Below are positions 12,908 through 27,000 of a DNA stretch of 64,000 bases, piece by piece; position 1 is the first letter of the stretch; each line of letters starts with the position of its first letter. The position numbers and the translations under genes were made by a program. The notes beneath the pieces are model-generated. The model was not told the origin of the DNA, did no database searches, and worked only from the letters and a program-made list of their open reading frames with translations. This DNA is from Stercorarius parasiticus (taxonomy: Eukaryota > Chordata > Aves > Charadriiformes > Stercorariidae), in assembly GCA_013396915.1 (NCBI GenBank), contig VWZL01001367.1, forward strand, positions 1 through 64,000, in the 5' to 3' direction.

Positions 12908-15900
12908 AAAATACAATCAAAATACTAGTGCAAGTTAATATTGCCTGAAGCAGCAGTAACATTTGATAGATAGTGTGGATACTCTCAGCAGCCATGGGGA
13001 CCCTTTCTGCCCCTTTCTGCCTACTTAAGATGCTATGGAAGAAAAAATTATCTCCTAAAAGCTACTGCTTCTATTTTCAGTTCTTCTTGCATTAAATGTC
13101 ACTGTCAGTTTCTGAAACTTTTTCTTCAATCTGTTTTGAAAAATTCTCCTGACATTGCATCAATGAACACAAATGCTATGATGCACGGTGCTTCTAGTCA
13201 TAACACCCATTCAGTGGTATCTTGAAATATATTTTTGTGTCTTTTACATTTAGGTGAGATCTCTCTTTTGGTAGTAACTAATTAATCTCACAACTTGAAA
13301 ACTGAAAATGACATTATGCAATAATTTTGTTGTGCGAGTATTGCAATGACACTGGAAAGAAGAGCAACTACTTTAAAACAGAGAGAAAAAAATCACAACA
13401 TGCTGTTGCTGGTCTTGCTTGTGAAGGTCAGAGATTTAAATGCCCTCTTTGAAGGCAAAAATGCACACTACATTTTCCATATGAGCAGCCTATTTTCAAG
13501 TGTGACCATGCTACCTCCCCTTGGAATCAGAAGGCAGTGTTATTTTCATGATTATTAAATTCTTTGGCTTTTCATTCTACCTGCTCCATAATAGAATTAG
13601 GACCACATCTAATTGCAGCAAGATGAGTCTGCAAACCCTGTTGTGCCAAATACACAGAATTGAGCACTGTGTGGGAAGTGTAATTGCTGAGCACTCTGTA
13701 GAGCATTCACTGCTTGACTCCACACTGGGAGGGGCTGCAAGCAAATTAGAAGATGAGTAGAATTGAAAATGATCTGGACAAGTAGGAAAAAACACTGAAA
13801 AAAATTGAAGGCAATTCTGTGAACACAAGTGCGAAGTATCATGCTTTTTATGATAGGAATAATCAACTGCAAAGTAGAAGATGGGGTATGCCTGGCTTGG
13901 TAGTAGTTTCGTTGAATTCATCACTCTGTTGTACAGAGGAAGAAGAAAAATAAGAGGAAGAAGAAGTAGCAAACTTCTTTTCCTTTTGGTATAGTAGAGT
14001 TTATACCCTTTTTAATATAAGCTCAGGAGAAGTTTTAGTGTTATCTTCAGGTGTGGGTAGCAGACTGCTATATAGAGAGAAAAATTTTAGTTTGGAGAAG
14101 GGAAACAGGAATGAGCACATTAGAAAGCAAGATATTTGAGAAATGATTACACACCTTAGGTTGTTTTGTTTAGACAAGTTAATTTATAGCTGCTCTACTG
14201 AAACGAGCAGAATTATTTGCTGACAGCTGACTCATGAAAGCCATGAGATTGTGCCTATCCTGCCCCACTTGCAAAAGCCCCTGCTTTTGGCTTGAACTGG
14301 TTTAATGTACTTACCTTCAAAGCTGTGACAGGCAAAGAACAGTGGAGTTATCTAAGGTGAGTTGATGGCTGGGATAAACACATGACTTGGGATAAATTTA
14401 CTATGTTTTTCAGTGGATGCCCCTTGAGAAGAGGCATAATAACGTTTTTGACATGTTAAAGATTACTGCAAAGAGGAAGAGAATACATTAATCTTCATAT
14501 TCATCATGTATAAGAGAAAAAGGAAAGGACAGCAATTACAGCATGAAAAGTGTAGGTTAGACATTGAGAAAAGAATTCCTTTCCCAACTGTAAGGATTGT
14601 TACACGCTGCAGTGGTTTTCCTAGGAAGGCTGTATAATCTCCATCAGTGGGAATAATTAAGAGTCCAAGAGGGAAGTACCTGTCAAGAATCGTTTAGGAG
14701 TTGATCCTGCCATGAGGATTTTTTCTGGAAAATCTCTGTTACTGTGGTCTTGTTTGCAAGGAGCTGTGGGATCAGATCTTCCAGGGGAAGTCTACACTGG
14801 AAAGAACTAGATGTTTCTTGTCTGCCTCTTCTCACACAAAACCCCACCCACTTACTTTACTTGTTTTAGATCAGTGAAAATGAAAACCTGAACAGCAAAA
14901 TTTCAACAATAAAACTTCACATATATGTTTTCAGCAAGAAAATGGCTACGGGTGTCTCATCACACATAAATTATTTAAATTAAATGCACTGACAATAAAG
15001 GCAAGACAGTTACATACCTAGTGATGCAAGCTATTCCAACTTTTAAAGCTGGCTTTATTAAAAGATTCATGGACTTTCTGAAGTAACAGTATTTTTTAAA
15101 AGTAAGTTTACTCTCTCATACATACAGAGCAATGCAAAAGAGCCTCCTGCAAAAGTAACCAGAGATATTTTGTATATTTTTTACAATGCCTTTGGAGAAA
15201 AAAAAAAAAATCATATTTAGCCTCCTTCATATTTATTTTACCAGAGTAACTTTAAAAAAGACATTTAAGCAATCAATCACTAGTGTATTCTGGTAAACAG
15301 ACAGCTAGATTAAATGATATCAGATAATAAGAAACTCACATTTATCATACTGACTGATTTTTCAAAACATTCAACTACACCAAAACTAAGTACTATCAAT
15401 CTTTGCCCAGAATATAAATCTTCCTAGGAACATACCCTAACAGAGTAGTTTCGAATGGAACCTGCTAATTTATCTTTCCTACCACCTGAATGCTTTTATT
15501 GCCATGACAACTAGCAGGTTCTAACTCCAGTGAAGGTTGAATGGGAAAAAACAATGTTTTGTAACCAGCTGATGTGCTTCCAAAATGACATGAAGGGGAG
15601 GTTTTTCCATCTTGTTAGTGGTGTGTATTCAATACATAATTTTTAGCAGTGATAGTTAATGAAATAAAGAATATCCCCTGATTAAAGGTATGTCAGAATG
15701 AGTAATTATTCATGTAAATCTGTAGGTTTATTATGAGAGAGATTTACTTTACCACTGAAAAACCTGTGTCTGGGTAGGGAGACTAAAGTGGAAAGAAATG
15801 GATCAATCTTACTCAAGCTGGCACATGCAGCTCAAAAAAGTGGGGAGATTGGGGTGGTTCTAAGTCAAGGTGGGCAACAGGCAACTGATTTAGTGCATCA

Positions 15901-17840
15901 AAACTGTTAGCCCTAGAGCCATCAAGGACTAGATCATACAGTTACTCAAGTACCTATGCATGCAGGAAAAACGGTATTTTGTTGCAACTGGGTGGAAAAA
16001 CCACCACTGAACCTGTTTCTAAATCCAGGGATGCCTAGATTTCCTTTCTGGAAAATTAAGTTCCTACTGGGCTGGGCTGAAGACTCCGTTTTAAATTAAG
16101 TATTCTTATGATTAAACACAAGGGCCCACCTGATGGTCGGGCTGTTAATCTATTGATCACACTTTGGTGTGTGGCATTCTCTCTCATTTTTCTTACAGCA
16201 AAGACCTGGATATAGGCACCTAGCTGCAAGCTATAGTATTCCCTGCCCTTCCCCCAGTATATAACATGCAGCTGCAAGACAAGGTGTTTCTCTAGTTTAG
16301 GAATGCTGTTTCTTTCCCAGAAAAGAACCCTGAAAGCTTAGCACCTATCTTGTGTATTACATGTGGATTACACTAGACAGCTGAATTTATAAGCGTTTCT
16401 GAGTGCAAGGCCTCAAATCTTGATCTTCTGCTACTGACACTAATGGAAATTCAGTGGTTTCTTTCAAGTATGTAGAAACTTAAGTCCTTGGTTTCTTCTG
16501 TATAACAAGTTGTGAAGAAGGACAGCAATTAAAACTATATCTGTGTTTGAGGACACAAGGATTCAGCAAAAAATAATTATTACTTCTTAGGTTCTTTGGA
16601 AATCTTGACTCTTTTGTAGTGCAGGATGGGGGCGGGAAGAGAAGAAAAGAAAATCCAACATAACGTTAGACGGAAATGTTTGTTGTTTCCTAAAAAAACC
16701 TTGGTATGTTAGTTCCCATTTCTCTCTCAAAAACCGCACTTTCTGTCAAGCAGAATGGTTAGGAATAATTTCCATTTTTTACAGCTAAGAAGCTAAAGGA
16801 CTGAGGAGGATGGGATAGCAGATGAATTGTCTGTCTCATTAACAGAAATTCTCGGGGTTAGCAGAGCTTGCAGGGTCCATAAGAGAAATGCAGTGAAATA
16901 TAAATTGTAACAAGCCCAAAATCACATGCAAACTGCTATTGAACCAGAACAAGGCAGGCTGCAGACAAGATGTATAGAATCTGAAATCTGCACTATCTGA
17001 ATTTGTCACTCAAATTAACTGCCTGTGTGTCTCTGGACTCTCAGCAAGAAGAAATTATTAGAGCTGCTAGAACTAAATCACAGCTGCTTAAAATATTGTG
17101 ACCTTGTAAAGGAAAGGAAGGTAGTATTTTTAACCTAAGCAACAGATTTGCTTAGAAATCCAAGTCAGAAGTGACTTGTATCTTGCGCAGAGCTTTCTCA
17201 GTGGTCTGACAAGCCTGGAGAGCCTACCACAAACCTAGTGGTATATCTAATCAGTGACAGACCACCTCCTGCAGTTCTCTGCAGAGGGGGATGGATGAGA
17301 AATAGAAGACTATGTCTAGGAGGGAATTCAAGACACGAGGAAGAAAAAGGGGGAATCCACTACGTCAGAAATATACTTCTTTTAATTACCTGCTTAAGTC
17401 TCAGCAGATGTAAAAATGAAGTAGACTGCTTAACCTGGGTCAGAAAAGGTGGAAAGGAACTGAAAAGAAAAAAAGAGAATGAGGGAGGAAGCATGTCTTA
17501 AAGGTTTCTTTGTTTCTGAAAAATATGACTTAAAGGCAAAAGCTTCCCTTTGCTCAGGATAAAGGATGAGATTTCTATGAGCTTAGTTTGACCCAGTTAC
17601 AGCGTAATATAATCAAAGATGCACCTCTATTTTAACTATACTTTTGCCTTTCAGGTTACAGGTGTAACAATTGTCTTGGGGGGTTTACAGAGGAGGGGTT
17701 AACTACTTTTTTTGTGACAAGAAGCCATACTCACAGCTGTCTGCTCTTGGGGCACAGATTTTCAGGCTGCAGCGTTAGACCAGCTGTGGAGAATTAACTA
17801 ATTTCCCCAGTTCAGTAAAAGAGTAAAATGCTAGAGAGTA

Positions 17841-17860
17841 ATCTATCTATCTATTTATTT
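17841..17860. repeat. Short ATCT microsatellite
   Basis: About four ATCT units, running into TTTATTT. Confidence 0.7.
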
Positions 17861-20481
17861 TTGTGTGAGAGTAGTTTTTTGTAGAAGTGGGGTAGAGTAA
17901 TTCTTATTGTTTGATTAGGCTCATCTCTTCTCTTTAAAGGCCTATTTTTAACTTGTATAGACTGGAAAGAAAAATGGCTGAGGGAACAAGGGTGTAAGTT
18001 CCTTTTTTTTTTCTTAAAGATGAAATCTTTGAATTGCACTAACCAAACATGGTTAATAAAGCCTAGGGATAGCTACTGAGAGTGGATGAATGGGAAAAAT
18101 AAAAAAAGAATGAGATAAAGACTGTTCAGGTGAGAGAGAAAAGTATCTCTGAACAGCTGATTGAGGGCAAACATTAAAAATCACCCTTTCTCACAGAAGA
18201 AATAGGGCATTTAGTCTAGTAATGCAGGAAAAAATTGGTGAGACTATTGTCACATATTTCTAAGAGGGAAAAGAAGTAATAGCAGATTTTTGTCAGGATT
18301 AGAATGCAAAACACTGTTATATTTTCTTGACATAACTGAACAACATTCAAACCAATGAAATAATAAAGGGAGAGTTGCCAAAGGAAGAAATTATATGCAG
18401 AAGTATGACAAACTTAAAAATCAATGACAAATGTCTTTGAAGGCAGAAAGAATAGAGGAAGCTTCCAAATTATAAATTAGAAATGCAAAGATTCATTTAT
18501 GTCTAAACTAAAGATTTTAATTTCTAGTTATTTGGATAACACAGTTCATCCTGCTATTTAACAGCTTCCTAGGGTGAATTAGTGATGAGTGAAGGGTGAA
18601 GGGTCCAGCTCAGCTTGCCTGCCTTTTCAGTTTCTTCAATAAGGTTTACACAGCCAGCTTATTCCAGAAACAGAGATCAGGCTCATTTTTTTTTAATGTA
18701 GTATAAAAAGGAAGAAATCAAAATCATTAGGCTTAGCGTGTAGTCTACAATTAGTAATTGTCACAAAAGGTTAGTTCTAAATCCAGAAGAAGGAAATTAG
18801 TCATTTTATAACATGAATAAACAGAAATTTTTTAAAATGAAGACGTAGGAGATGAATATGTGCTATGTCAGGAGTTGGATGGATTCAGCAGGAAGCCACT
18901 GCTCTGGAAGTGGCAGAATACAGTACCAGAAGCAAAAGAGCATTGTCTTGAAAAGAGATGTTGAGGGCTGATTCAGAAGCATATTTTTGCCAAGAAAGCC
19001 AATTTCCAGTCCTTCTGTGCTTTGAATACTGCCAAATCAATTATTGATTTGCAAGGACAGAATAACAAGTATCGTCTGACAAAATTTCTTTGAGGAGTAT
19101 TAAAGTACAATCAAAGTAGCTTTTTCCAGTCCTACCTCAGATTTTAGTTGTTATATACAGCAATGGGAGAAACAGAAGGAACAAGAGAAGTTTACAAGGA
19201 AAATGTGTGTTTAAATAGACTTTGCATACTGAACTGTATTTTTACTATTTTGAACTTAGAAAGGATTGACTTTTTATTAGTAAACTTTTAGTTTCAATGA
19301 ATGATTATTCTTTTTGGAAAGCTTTTTTTTGTGGTCGTAAGAACCAGTCACATTAATTGGAACTAATTTCTTGGGGAGGGATGGGGGACGGGACATTTAT
19401 CAGACTGTGGTCTTGGCAGCAAAAATATAACGGCTAACAAAATTCCATAGCAGACAGATAATATATAATACTAAACCAAGTCCACACATTATTAATTTTA
19501 TAATAGTTGCTATGGACTTACTCTGGTATATTATCTAGTAGCTGATTTGTACGCTAAAATAATTACAATACTTCCGTAAGAGGTAAAGCAGAAGAAATAA
19601 TTCATAACAATAGCAGTGGTAGCAACTTGTCTACATAAACCTTAATAAAATCAGTCCTGGTAGCTGACCATGTTCTTAATTAACCTTATCCCAGTTTCCC
19701 AAGATGCAAAAGAAGAAAGGGGAAAAATAATGACTTAAAGCCTAGTGAAGTACCACATGAGATGAAGCGTAACGTGAGAAAAGATACTGAGAAACAGCAT
19801 ATCTGCCCTATAATACGTTCCACAAACCGATACCCTGGAACGTTAAGTGTCTGGTCTTGTGTTTCAGCCCTGATTTTCAGTTTCTGTGGAGGACATAGGA
19901 ACTCAAAGTATGGCTTTTCTTTTTCAAAGCCCTGTGAAACTTGAAAAGTTGGGAGGGGAAATAAACCTCTTTGAAGAACAATGATAAATGAGAGACTTCA
20001 TCTTTTTGCTTGGTGTGGCTGATCGGCAATGGTGAAAGGTGCAAAAGATCTTCTCTTTGCACACTCCAAGCCTTGGTTTCTGGCATCCTGGATAAACAAA
20101 GTGTTTAGGCTGCTTAACACCAGGAATGCAAATGTAGACTTCTTTTGCAGGAGTGATCCAGGAGTGGATAGTTGCAGATCCAAAATTGTTAGGGGACTGG
20201 AGTAAGGCATAGGATGTGAAAATTTCTGCAAAACATTGGTGATGCCTGGGCAAAAACCTTCACTTCCACACTTTTCCTGGAAGGTTTTTTGGAAGGTGGT
20301 TGGGAAGATGGCAATATGTACTCTGTCTAGCCTCTCTCCTACTGACTCCCCTAAAGAATTAGCCAAGCTGCTAAGTGCCTTTGAGCCTCTTGCCTTGCTC
20401 TTATGACTTCTCACTCTGAGGCCAAGCTAGATAAGGATGCAGCTCCTCTTTTTTTTTAACTTTGGGGAAATCTTGGTGCCA

Positions 20482-20519
20482 AGTCCATAATTAGCAAGAA
20501 ATTATGGAAATTATGGACT
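20482..20519. repeat. 11-bp inverted repeat with 16-nt loop
   Basis: AGTCCATAATT (20482-20492) pairs with AATTATGGACT (20509-20519). The spacer holds another AAATTATGG copy, so two alternative pairings exist. Confidence 0.88.
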
Positions 20520-22249
20520 ACTGTTGTCTTGAATGCCTTGCAGTCTCTCTCCTCAGTTCTTTGACAACTGCATTTGTATCCAGCTATAATGTATTCTATC
20601 CTTAATGAAAGTTGATTGGTAGAAGAAATATTTGGTTGACTATTTTAATGACTTGAAGGTCACACCTCAAATACAATCTGAAGGAATATTTTGGCCTGGA
20701 AGACAATGTTTTATACAGAAATCTAATCTGATAGTAACTTGTTTGTTCCTTGGGTTCATTATTTAATGTTTTCTGCTATTAACTGTAACATGCTCTAGTA
20801 ACAGAAATCACCACTGCTTATCCCAATGGCAATCGTTTGGTGGAAAATGTGACCATGATTATCATTCTGTATGAAAGACAAACTGTGAGTGTTTGATCAG
20901 TGTATAAGAAAGGAGAAAAATAAATGAGGGAATAAAAAAATAAAGCCTGGAAGGAGAGAGAAATGAGAAGGAGGCTGGTATAATGTGTCAGGGAAAGAAG
21001 ACTACTTCTTCATCCTCTTTTTTCTGCCTGCTGAGGCTTGTTCACTATCTAGTGGTCCAATATCTGAATATTCACCTGCTAGAATCGAGTGTCATTTGTG
21101 CAAGTAATAAATCCAGCATAGGATTTTTCTTTAAAATAGGTAATTTACCATGTGGTTGAAACATAAAAATACAAGAAGAAATTGTAAGGCATAAAAGGAC
21201 AGAAATCTGCATAAGAGCTTGATCTGAAGTATATTAGATATGCCTACTGATTTCAGAAAATTACGGGCTAGCCCCAGATACTAACCTGAATAAGCTCTGA
21301 ATTCACTGACTTTGAACAACAGAGCACTGATGTGAAAGAAGTGACTCCGTCAACATGATATATATCAGGCTGCGGAGCCTATACATCAGGGTGAAATTCA
21401 ATGCCGTTCTTCAAAGAGCTGCAGCTTGTAACTCACACACACAGAATGGCCTGTGGCATAATTCTGAAAGCCCCAAGGAGCTATCTAAATTAGTGCAATG
21501 TGTCTCTGACTACAGGCTGGCAGCACTGCCCAGTTCTCTGCAGCTCTACCTGGTACAGTCCTGGTTTTGAAAAACCTGTCCCATTTTCTGGCTTGTCTCA
21601 GGCATGCCTTTTATGCAGGGTTTGTGAGGCACTCTTTAGAGGCCCACTTGTGACTTACCAGTACTTTATGCCTAACTAATAATTTTATTTAGCTGATGAA
21701 CAAAAACCTCACCCCAGGAGAACAGTATTGATGGCTTCAGATATACAGGACAGAACTGTGTCGTTGAATAATACTGATGTATTATACTACAAAGAAGAAT
21801 TGATTCTGAATAATCCATCCCATAAGGTATAAATACTTAAAATTACAACTATGTAGTGTAAAGATGAGGATAGCAGAATGGTTCATGTTGCAAGACTAGA
21901 AACCGTGACGGTGCCTGTTTAAGCTGTTGAATAATCTGCATGTGAATGATCTGGTGAGATCATGCATATTAGTACAAACTACAGCAGACTTAGGTCTCAG
22001 GTATGCACAGTAAAGTTAAGTAGTATATAAATCAGGGTGGAACTTGCTGTGCAGATTCTAAAAATGTAAACAAAAATGATAGTTTTGTGCATTTTTGAGT
22101 AACTTGGGATCAAATTTTGAAGAACTGTCATGAAAATAGAGCTATTAGAATGGCTGGAACCCATTGAATTGTGAGAGTCTCTGACAATACATGGTAAATA
22201 ATGATTCAGAACCATACAACGGGCATAAAATTGTACTAAGTCACTCAGA

Positions 22250-22648
22250 TAACAAAGGATTGGACTTTTAGTAAATCCTTTGACACTGTTTCCTACAGCA
22301 TACTCGTGGAGAAACTGGATGCTCATGGCTTCGATGGGTGTACTCTTTGTTGGGTATAAAAATGGCTGGATGGCTGGGCCGAAAGAGTTGTGGTGAACGG
22401 AGCTAAATCCAATTGGTGGCAGGTCACAAGTGGTGTTCCCCAGGGCTCAGTATTGGGGACAGTTCTCTCTAATAGCTTTATCAATGATCTGGACGAGGGG
22501 ATCGAGAGCACCCTCTGTAAGTTTGCAGATGACACCAAGTTGGGCGGGAGCGTTGATCTGCTTGAGGGTAGGAAGGCTCTACAGAAGGATCTGGACAGGC
22601 TGGATTGATGGGCCAAGGCCAGTGGTATGAGGTTTAACAAGGCCAAGT
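22250..22648 (+). mobile_element. CR1 LINE reverse-transcriptase fragment (5' part)
   Basis: The translated plus strand shows reverse-transcriptase blocks: a decayed (D)[29 protein letters not shown] and FADDTKLGG, the last being the catalytic F/YxDD motif. An extra T after GAC TT near the start shifts the frame. In-frame stops follow the CTLCWV segment and the DLDRLD segment. The copy is therefore dead and 5'-truncated within the RT domain. It runs into an assembly gap. Confidence 0.95.
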
Positions 22649-23085
22649 NNNNNNNNNNNNNNNNNNNNNNNNNNNNNNNNNNNNNNNNNNNNNNNNNNNN
22701 NNNNNNNNNNNNNNNNNNNNNNNNNNNNNNNNNNNNNNNNNNNNNNNNNNNNNNNNNNNNNNNNNNNNNNNNNNNNNNNNNNNNNNNNNNNNNNNNNNNN
22801 NNNNNNNNNNNNNNNNNNNNNNNNNNNNNNNNNNNNNNNNNNNNNNNNNNNNNNNNNNNNNNNNNNNNNNNNNNNNNNNNNNNNNNNNNNNNNNNNNNNN
22901 NNNNNNNNNNNNNNNNNNNNNNNNNNNNNNNNNNNNNNNNNNNNNNNNNNNNNNNNNNNNNNNNNNNNNNNNNNNNNNNNNNNNNNNNNNNNNNNNNNNN
23001 NNNNNNNNNNNNNNNNNNNNNNNNNNNNNNNNNNNNNNNNNNNNNNNNNNNNNNNNNNNNNNNNNNNNNNNNNNNNNNNNNNNNN
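22649..23085. other. Assembly gap (437 N)
   Basis: A run of N interrupts the CR1 element. CR1 sequence in the same orientation flanks both sides, so the gap most likely hides the rest of that element. Confidence 0.99.
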
Positions 23086-23140
23086 GATGATCTTAAAGGT
23101 CTTTTCCAAGCTAAAGGATTCTATCACTCTATGATCCCCC
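23086..23140 (+). mobile_element. CR1 LINE 3' end fragment
   Basis: GATGATCTTAAAGGTC, CTTTTCCAAGCTAAAGGATT and CTATCACTCTATGAT form a diverged CR1 3' terminus, same strand as the RT fragment at 22250-22648. It is most simply the tail of the same insertion. Confidence 0.88.
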
Positions 23141-26100
23141 TATGACTTGCAATGCATACTGGTTTCAGTGAAGCCATGTCAAATTATGAAACCTGACAAA
23201 CTGGCTTTTAGGATGTTGAATAGAAGCTAAGCTACTTAGAAACACTAGCAATAGATTACAACTAGAGTGTCATCAGGACAGTTGGTTAATACTTGAGAAA
23301 CAATCTTATATCAAATACCTGAGAAAAGAAAATAATGATTATTTTTTTAAGCATGTTGTAGCAAAAGACATCTGCAAGAGCAATGCCTGAAAGAATTCAG
23401 ACAGCTATGATAGTATCTAATAAAATACATTTCTAAGTGATTGATACCGTCTCAGACACCAGCAATAAATCTATACCAGAGAACTTAATGTTTAGCATAG
23501 TGCTAGAAATGCACAATCCTCAAATCATGGAAGAAATCTAGTAGTTGATACTTTAATTTGGAAATGAGCTGGCTTCTAAATTTTTAAAAGGAGTTATGGC
23601 ACATGAAGATCACTGAATTCAAGCCTATGTTCATCTTCTATAGCCAGAAGATGAGCTCTAAGTGAAACAATCTTTTCAGAGCAAAGAAATTGCCCTTTTA
23701 AACTACTGCCAGTCTAGGAAAATAAGGACAATCATCTTGACAACTGTAGAAACAGAGATACACGAGAAGTATAGCCATATCTAATATCTTTGAGATGAAC
23801 GGTCTGAACAGTAGCCTGCAAGAAAGGAATGGGAAGGCAGATGTGTTAACATCTTTGAATTCAGCTAAATTCTTCTGGAGCTGTTTATGCTTTTAGACAG
23901 AGTTCATTTTCCCCAGGAATGTAGCATTGAACCTTGTTTACATATAGAACCAAAATTAAGGAACAGATACATCTTTCTAAGGAATTGGCTGAAGCTTTAT
24001 TTATATAGTAATCCAACAAAAATGGAGTGGCTCATGGCCAAGACTATCTTATTGATACTAAAAGAAAAGCTATTCAAATAGGTGATTTTTGGAAGAAAAA
24101 ATATTGAATATTTCTATGGTAGTTACTATAAAACTTTTACTTCTCGGTACTCTCTTACTATTCAGCTGAATTCTTGCAGACAAACATATTTCTGACTGGG
24201 AACTTAAGAACTTCTGGCCTTTAAGACCTGGCTGCCCGTTGTTCAAGAGTACAGATCCTATTCTCAGAACCTATTAATGGAGGGACTCCATAGCTTATTC
24301 TGACAGGTTTTTTCAGTGTTTATTTTCAAAGATGCAAAGTTGTTTCTAATATCTAACTTCTATTTTGTCTACTGAAACTCAATTGACTTTTTTTCTTGGG
24401 CTGTTCCAATGGAAAATCAATAACTGATCATCATCTTGCTTACATTTTCCATCCACTGCTCTTTTGAGAGCGGTCTGTAGATCTCCCTCCTTCCTTGCAA
24501 TTCAGGGTTTGGAATCTTGGCTCTGTAGGGTCTCTGCAAAGACCCTGTCAATCACCTCTCTTGCCTGCATTGGACACCATGCAATATGCCACATCACTAT
24601 CATCACTGTGTAGAAGAAACTCTGGGCTTTTTTTGTGCTGCTGTTGCACAGCTAATTGCTGTGACTCAGTTTGTGAGCTCTGGGAGCCATGCTCTTGCTG
24701 ACTCCTCAGTCTTTCTTAGTAAGGATACAATGTACTAGCTGAGATCTTACCACAACAGTAAGTACATAGGCATAATTATATTACAGGCTGTAAGATAGCT
24801 AACTTACTTCCTTCCACACACCTTTTAAATATTGATTCTTTCACATCTTTTTTTAGGAGTCATTGTTGACTTACTTGTGATTCACTGTCTCCCATATTTT
24901 CTGTACTACTGTTACCTAAGCAGCTGCTCTCTCTTGTGTCTTGGTCACATGGTTTCTCCTCCTCATCTTATTTCCTTTGAAACTGCTTTGAAAATTTAAA
25001 TCTGGCCTCTTTAAATGTTTTCCATCCCACTCTTTTTGGTATCAGTCAAATACTGTCCCTTCAACTTTTCTATCTATAATTTAAATGCCCTATTAAAAAA
25101 GTTGCATAGAAAATATAATCACAAAAGCAAACCCTAGTGTAAGTCCCTATGTCACAGACAACCGAGTTCATAGTTGACATAATATTCCTGCAGAAAACAA
25201 ACGTATGTTTTGTTTGCAGTGTGTCAAACGTGAAAGCAAGCAATGAAATCTTTATTATCAAATATTTCAAAGGTTTTTTTGGAAACTTCCACTGTGTGCA
25301 CTCCTGTATTAATGCCATTCAAAACAACAATATAAGACAAAAAACCTAAGGACTAGTAAATCAGCTCACAGCTAACTGAGGTTAGAGAGGGCTTGGCAGC
25401 GAAGGGAAGCCAGACTTCCAAACTCCCAGGTTCAGTACCAGTCTGTAATATAAACCTGCTTATTCATCTTCTTTTTAGCACTCAGTGGAACTGAACTGAT
25501 TGGCACACACTGTTTTCTGGATGGCTTTAGATGAAGCAGCAACGTCTCTAGAGACAGACATTCTCTCTTCCATTGAAGATAAGCTCTTCTCTCTACTGCT
25601 TTTCCTCAGAAGTTAAAAGAGAGTTTTATGCTTACTTGGCAATATAAAAATAGCACTGCTGAATCTGCTTTTAACTCCTTAGATCTGCTTCAAACTGTAA
25701 GTTTTTTTTAATCCATAACACTAACACTGCTGTGGAGTGCTATTCTCAAAATTCATTGCAGCTCTTGGAAGAGAAAGTGATGATTGTGAGAGACTTTGAG
25801 TTTAATGACCTGTGAGCTGTAGAATCCATTGGGGTCTTGTTAAGCATTTCTTTCCCAAGCTACCAAGATAGGTATCAACACCTTCTGGAAACAAGGCTTT
25901 CTGTAGTGTGATAAGGGCAGCATGGTCTTAGCAAATCAGGCTATAAGCAACATGCTGGTTGCATATGTCCAATATTTTGAGAAATACTTTTTGGAAGAAA
26001 AATTAAATTTAATTTTTTTTTAATTGTCGTAATTTTAATTATTTTTTTTTAAGAAATATTCTTTTGGACAACAGTCAGGTTATTCCATCACTGGAATTTC

Positions 26101-26987
26101 AGTTCACAAATTCTGTAATTTCTGCTAACAGCTGTGAAGTGCTAGGAGAGAGGAATCAACATTTAAAAGAAGATATCATCCAGAACTGTTAAGTAATATA
26201 TTTTCTTGTATGTGTATTTTTCCGACTTGACAAAAACTTGTTTTTCCACAGTTTTAGAAGGTTGTTCTTCAACATGCATAGCATTAAGCACTTGAGTAGT
26301 CCTATGGACTACAGGAGGTTGAGGAATGTATGGGAAAAGCAGATATTGCAGCCTTCTTTTGGGGGCTCAAACTTTCAAATTGCTGTTCCTATGAGTAATT
26401 ACTGTATGTTTCATGAATGTATCTTGAGGTAATGTAGTATTGTGTCCTCCTAGTGTTGGAAGCAAATAATACCCACATTATCTCAAAGATTATCTCTATT
26501 AGTTCTAAGACATAAGCCCTAAGTATGATAATTAAGAGAGAAGTACTGAACATCTGGTATCTTGTGATAATGGTATCATCTGATATGAAAATTACGTGAG
26601 GGTATTACAAAATACATAGCACCAAATATACTGAACTTTTAAAAGACAAACTTTGAAGGAACAAATAATGGATGGAAAGAGATTGATTAGAACCACCTGC
26701 TGTTTACTGTGGGATATTAGATGTGATTATGATATACGGAGAAAAAGAAATTACACTTATTTCAATAAAAATAAGAGTAAAAATTAAATCTGATGTGGCT
26801 AGAAAGGAATATAAGAACTGTTAAAAATGTTAAAATGAAGCATCTAAAAGCTGGGTAGGGCAGAATATTAAATAGCTGCAAATACAGAAAAATGACATAT
26901 GAGCAAACAGTACTACTCTTTTTTATCATCAGTAAGTAGCTTTAGGCATAAATGCTTTCCTCTTAAAATAATCTAGCAAGATTTTTA

Positions 26988-27000
26988 TTTTTTTTTTTTT
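26988..27000. repeat. T13 homopolymer
   Basis: Thirteen consecutive T in AT-rich intergenic DNA, preceded by ATTTTTA. Confidence 0.85.

Larger units (their letters stand above)
12908..22249. other. Intergenic desert, no gene recognised
   Basis: The longest open frames, at 13577-13972 and 19998-20414 on the minus strand, have no domain, splice context or compositional signal of coding. A purine-rich AGAAGAAG tract lies near 13935-13970. The inverted repeat at 20482-20519 is here. Confidence 0.78.

Noticed and set aside
13577..13972. 131-codon minus-strand frame
   Set aside because: Leucine/serine-rich chance translation of purine-rich AGAAGA sequence, with a second overlapping frame also open and no domain.
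19998..20414. 138-codon minus-strand frame, the longest in the desert outside the gap
   Set aside because: Overlaps two other open minus-strand frames; no domain, no start context and no splice partners.
22390..22630. Open frame with reverse-transcriptase-like motifs that could be called a gene
   Set aside because: It is the RT domain of a CR1 LINE with a frameshift and stops, not a host gene.
22579..23145. Two long open frames running through the N gap
   Set aside because: They exist only because N is not read as a stop.
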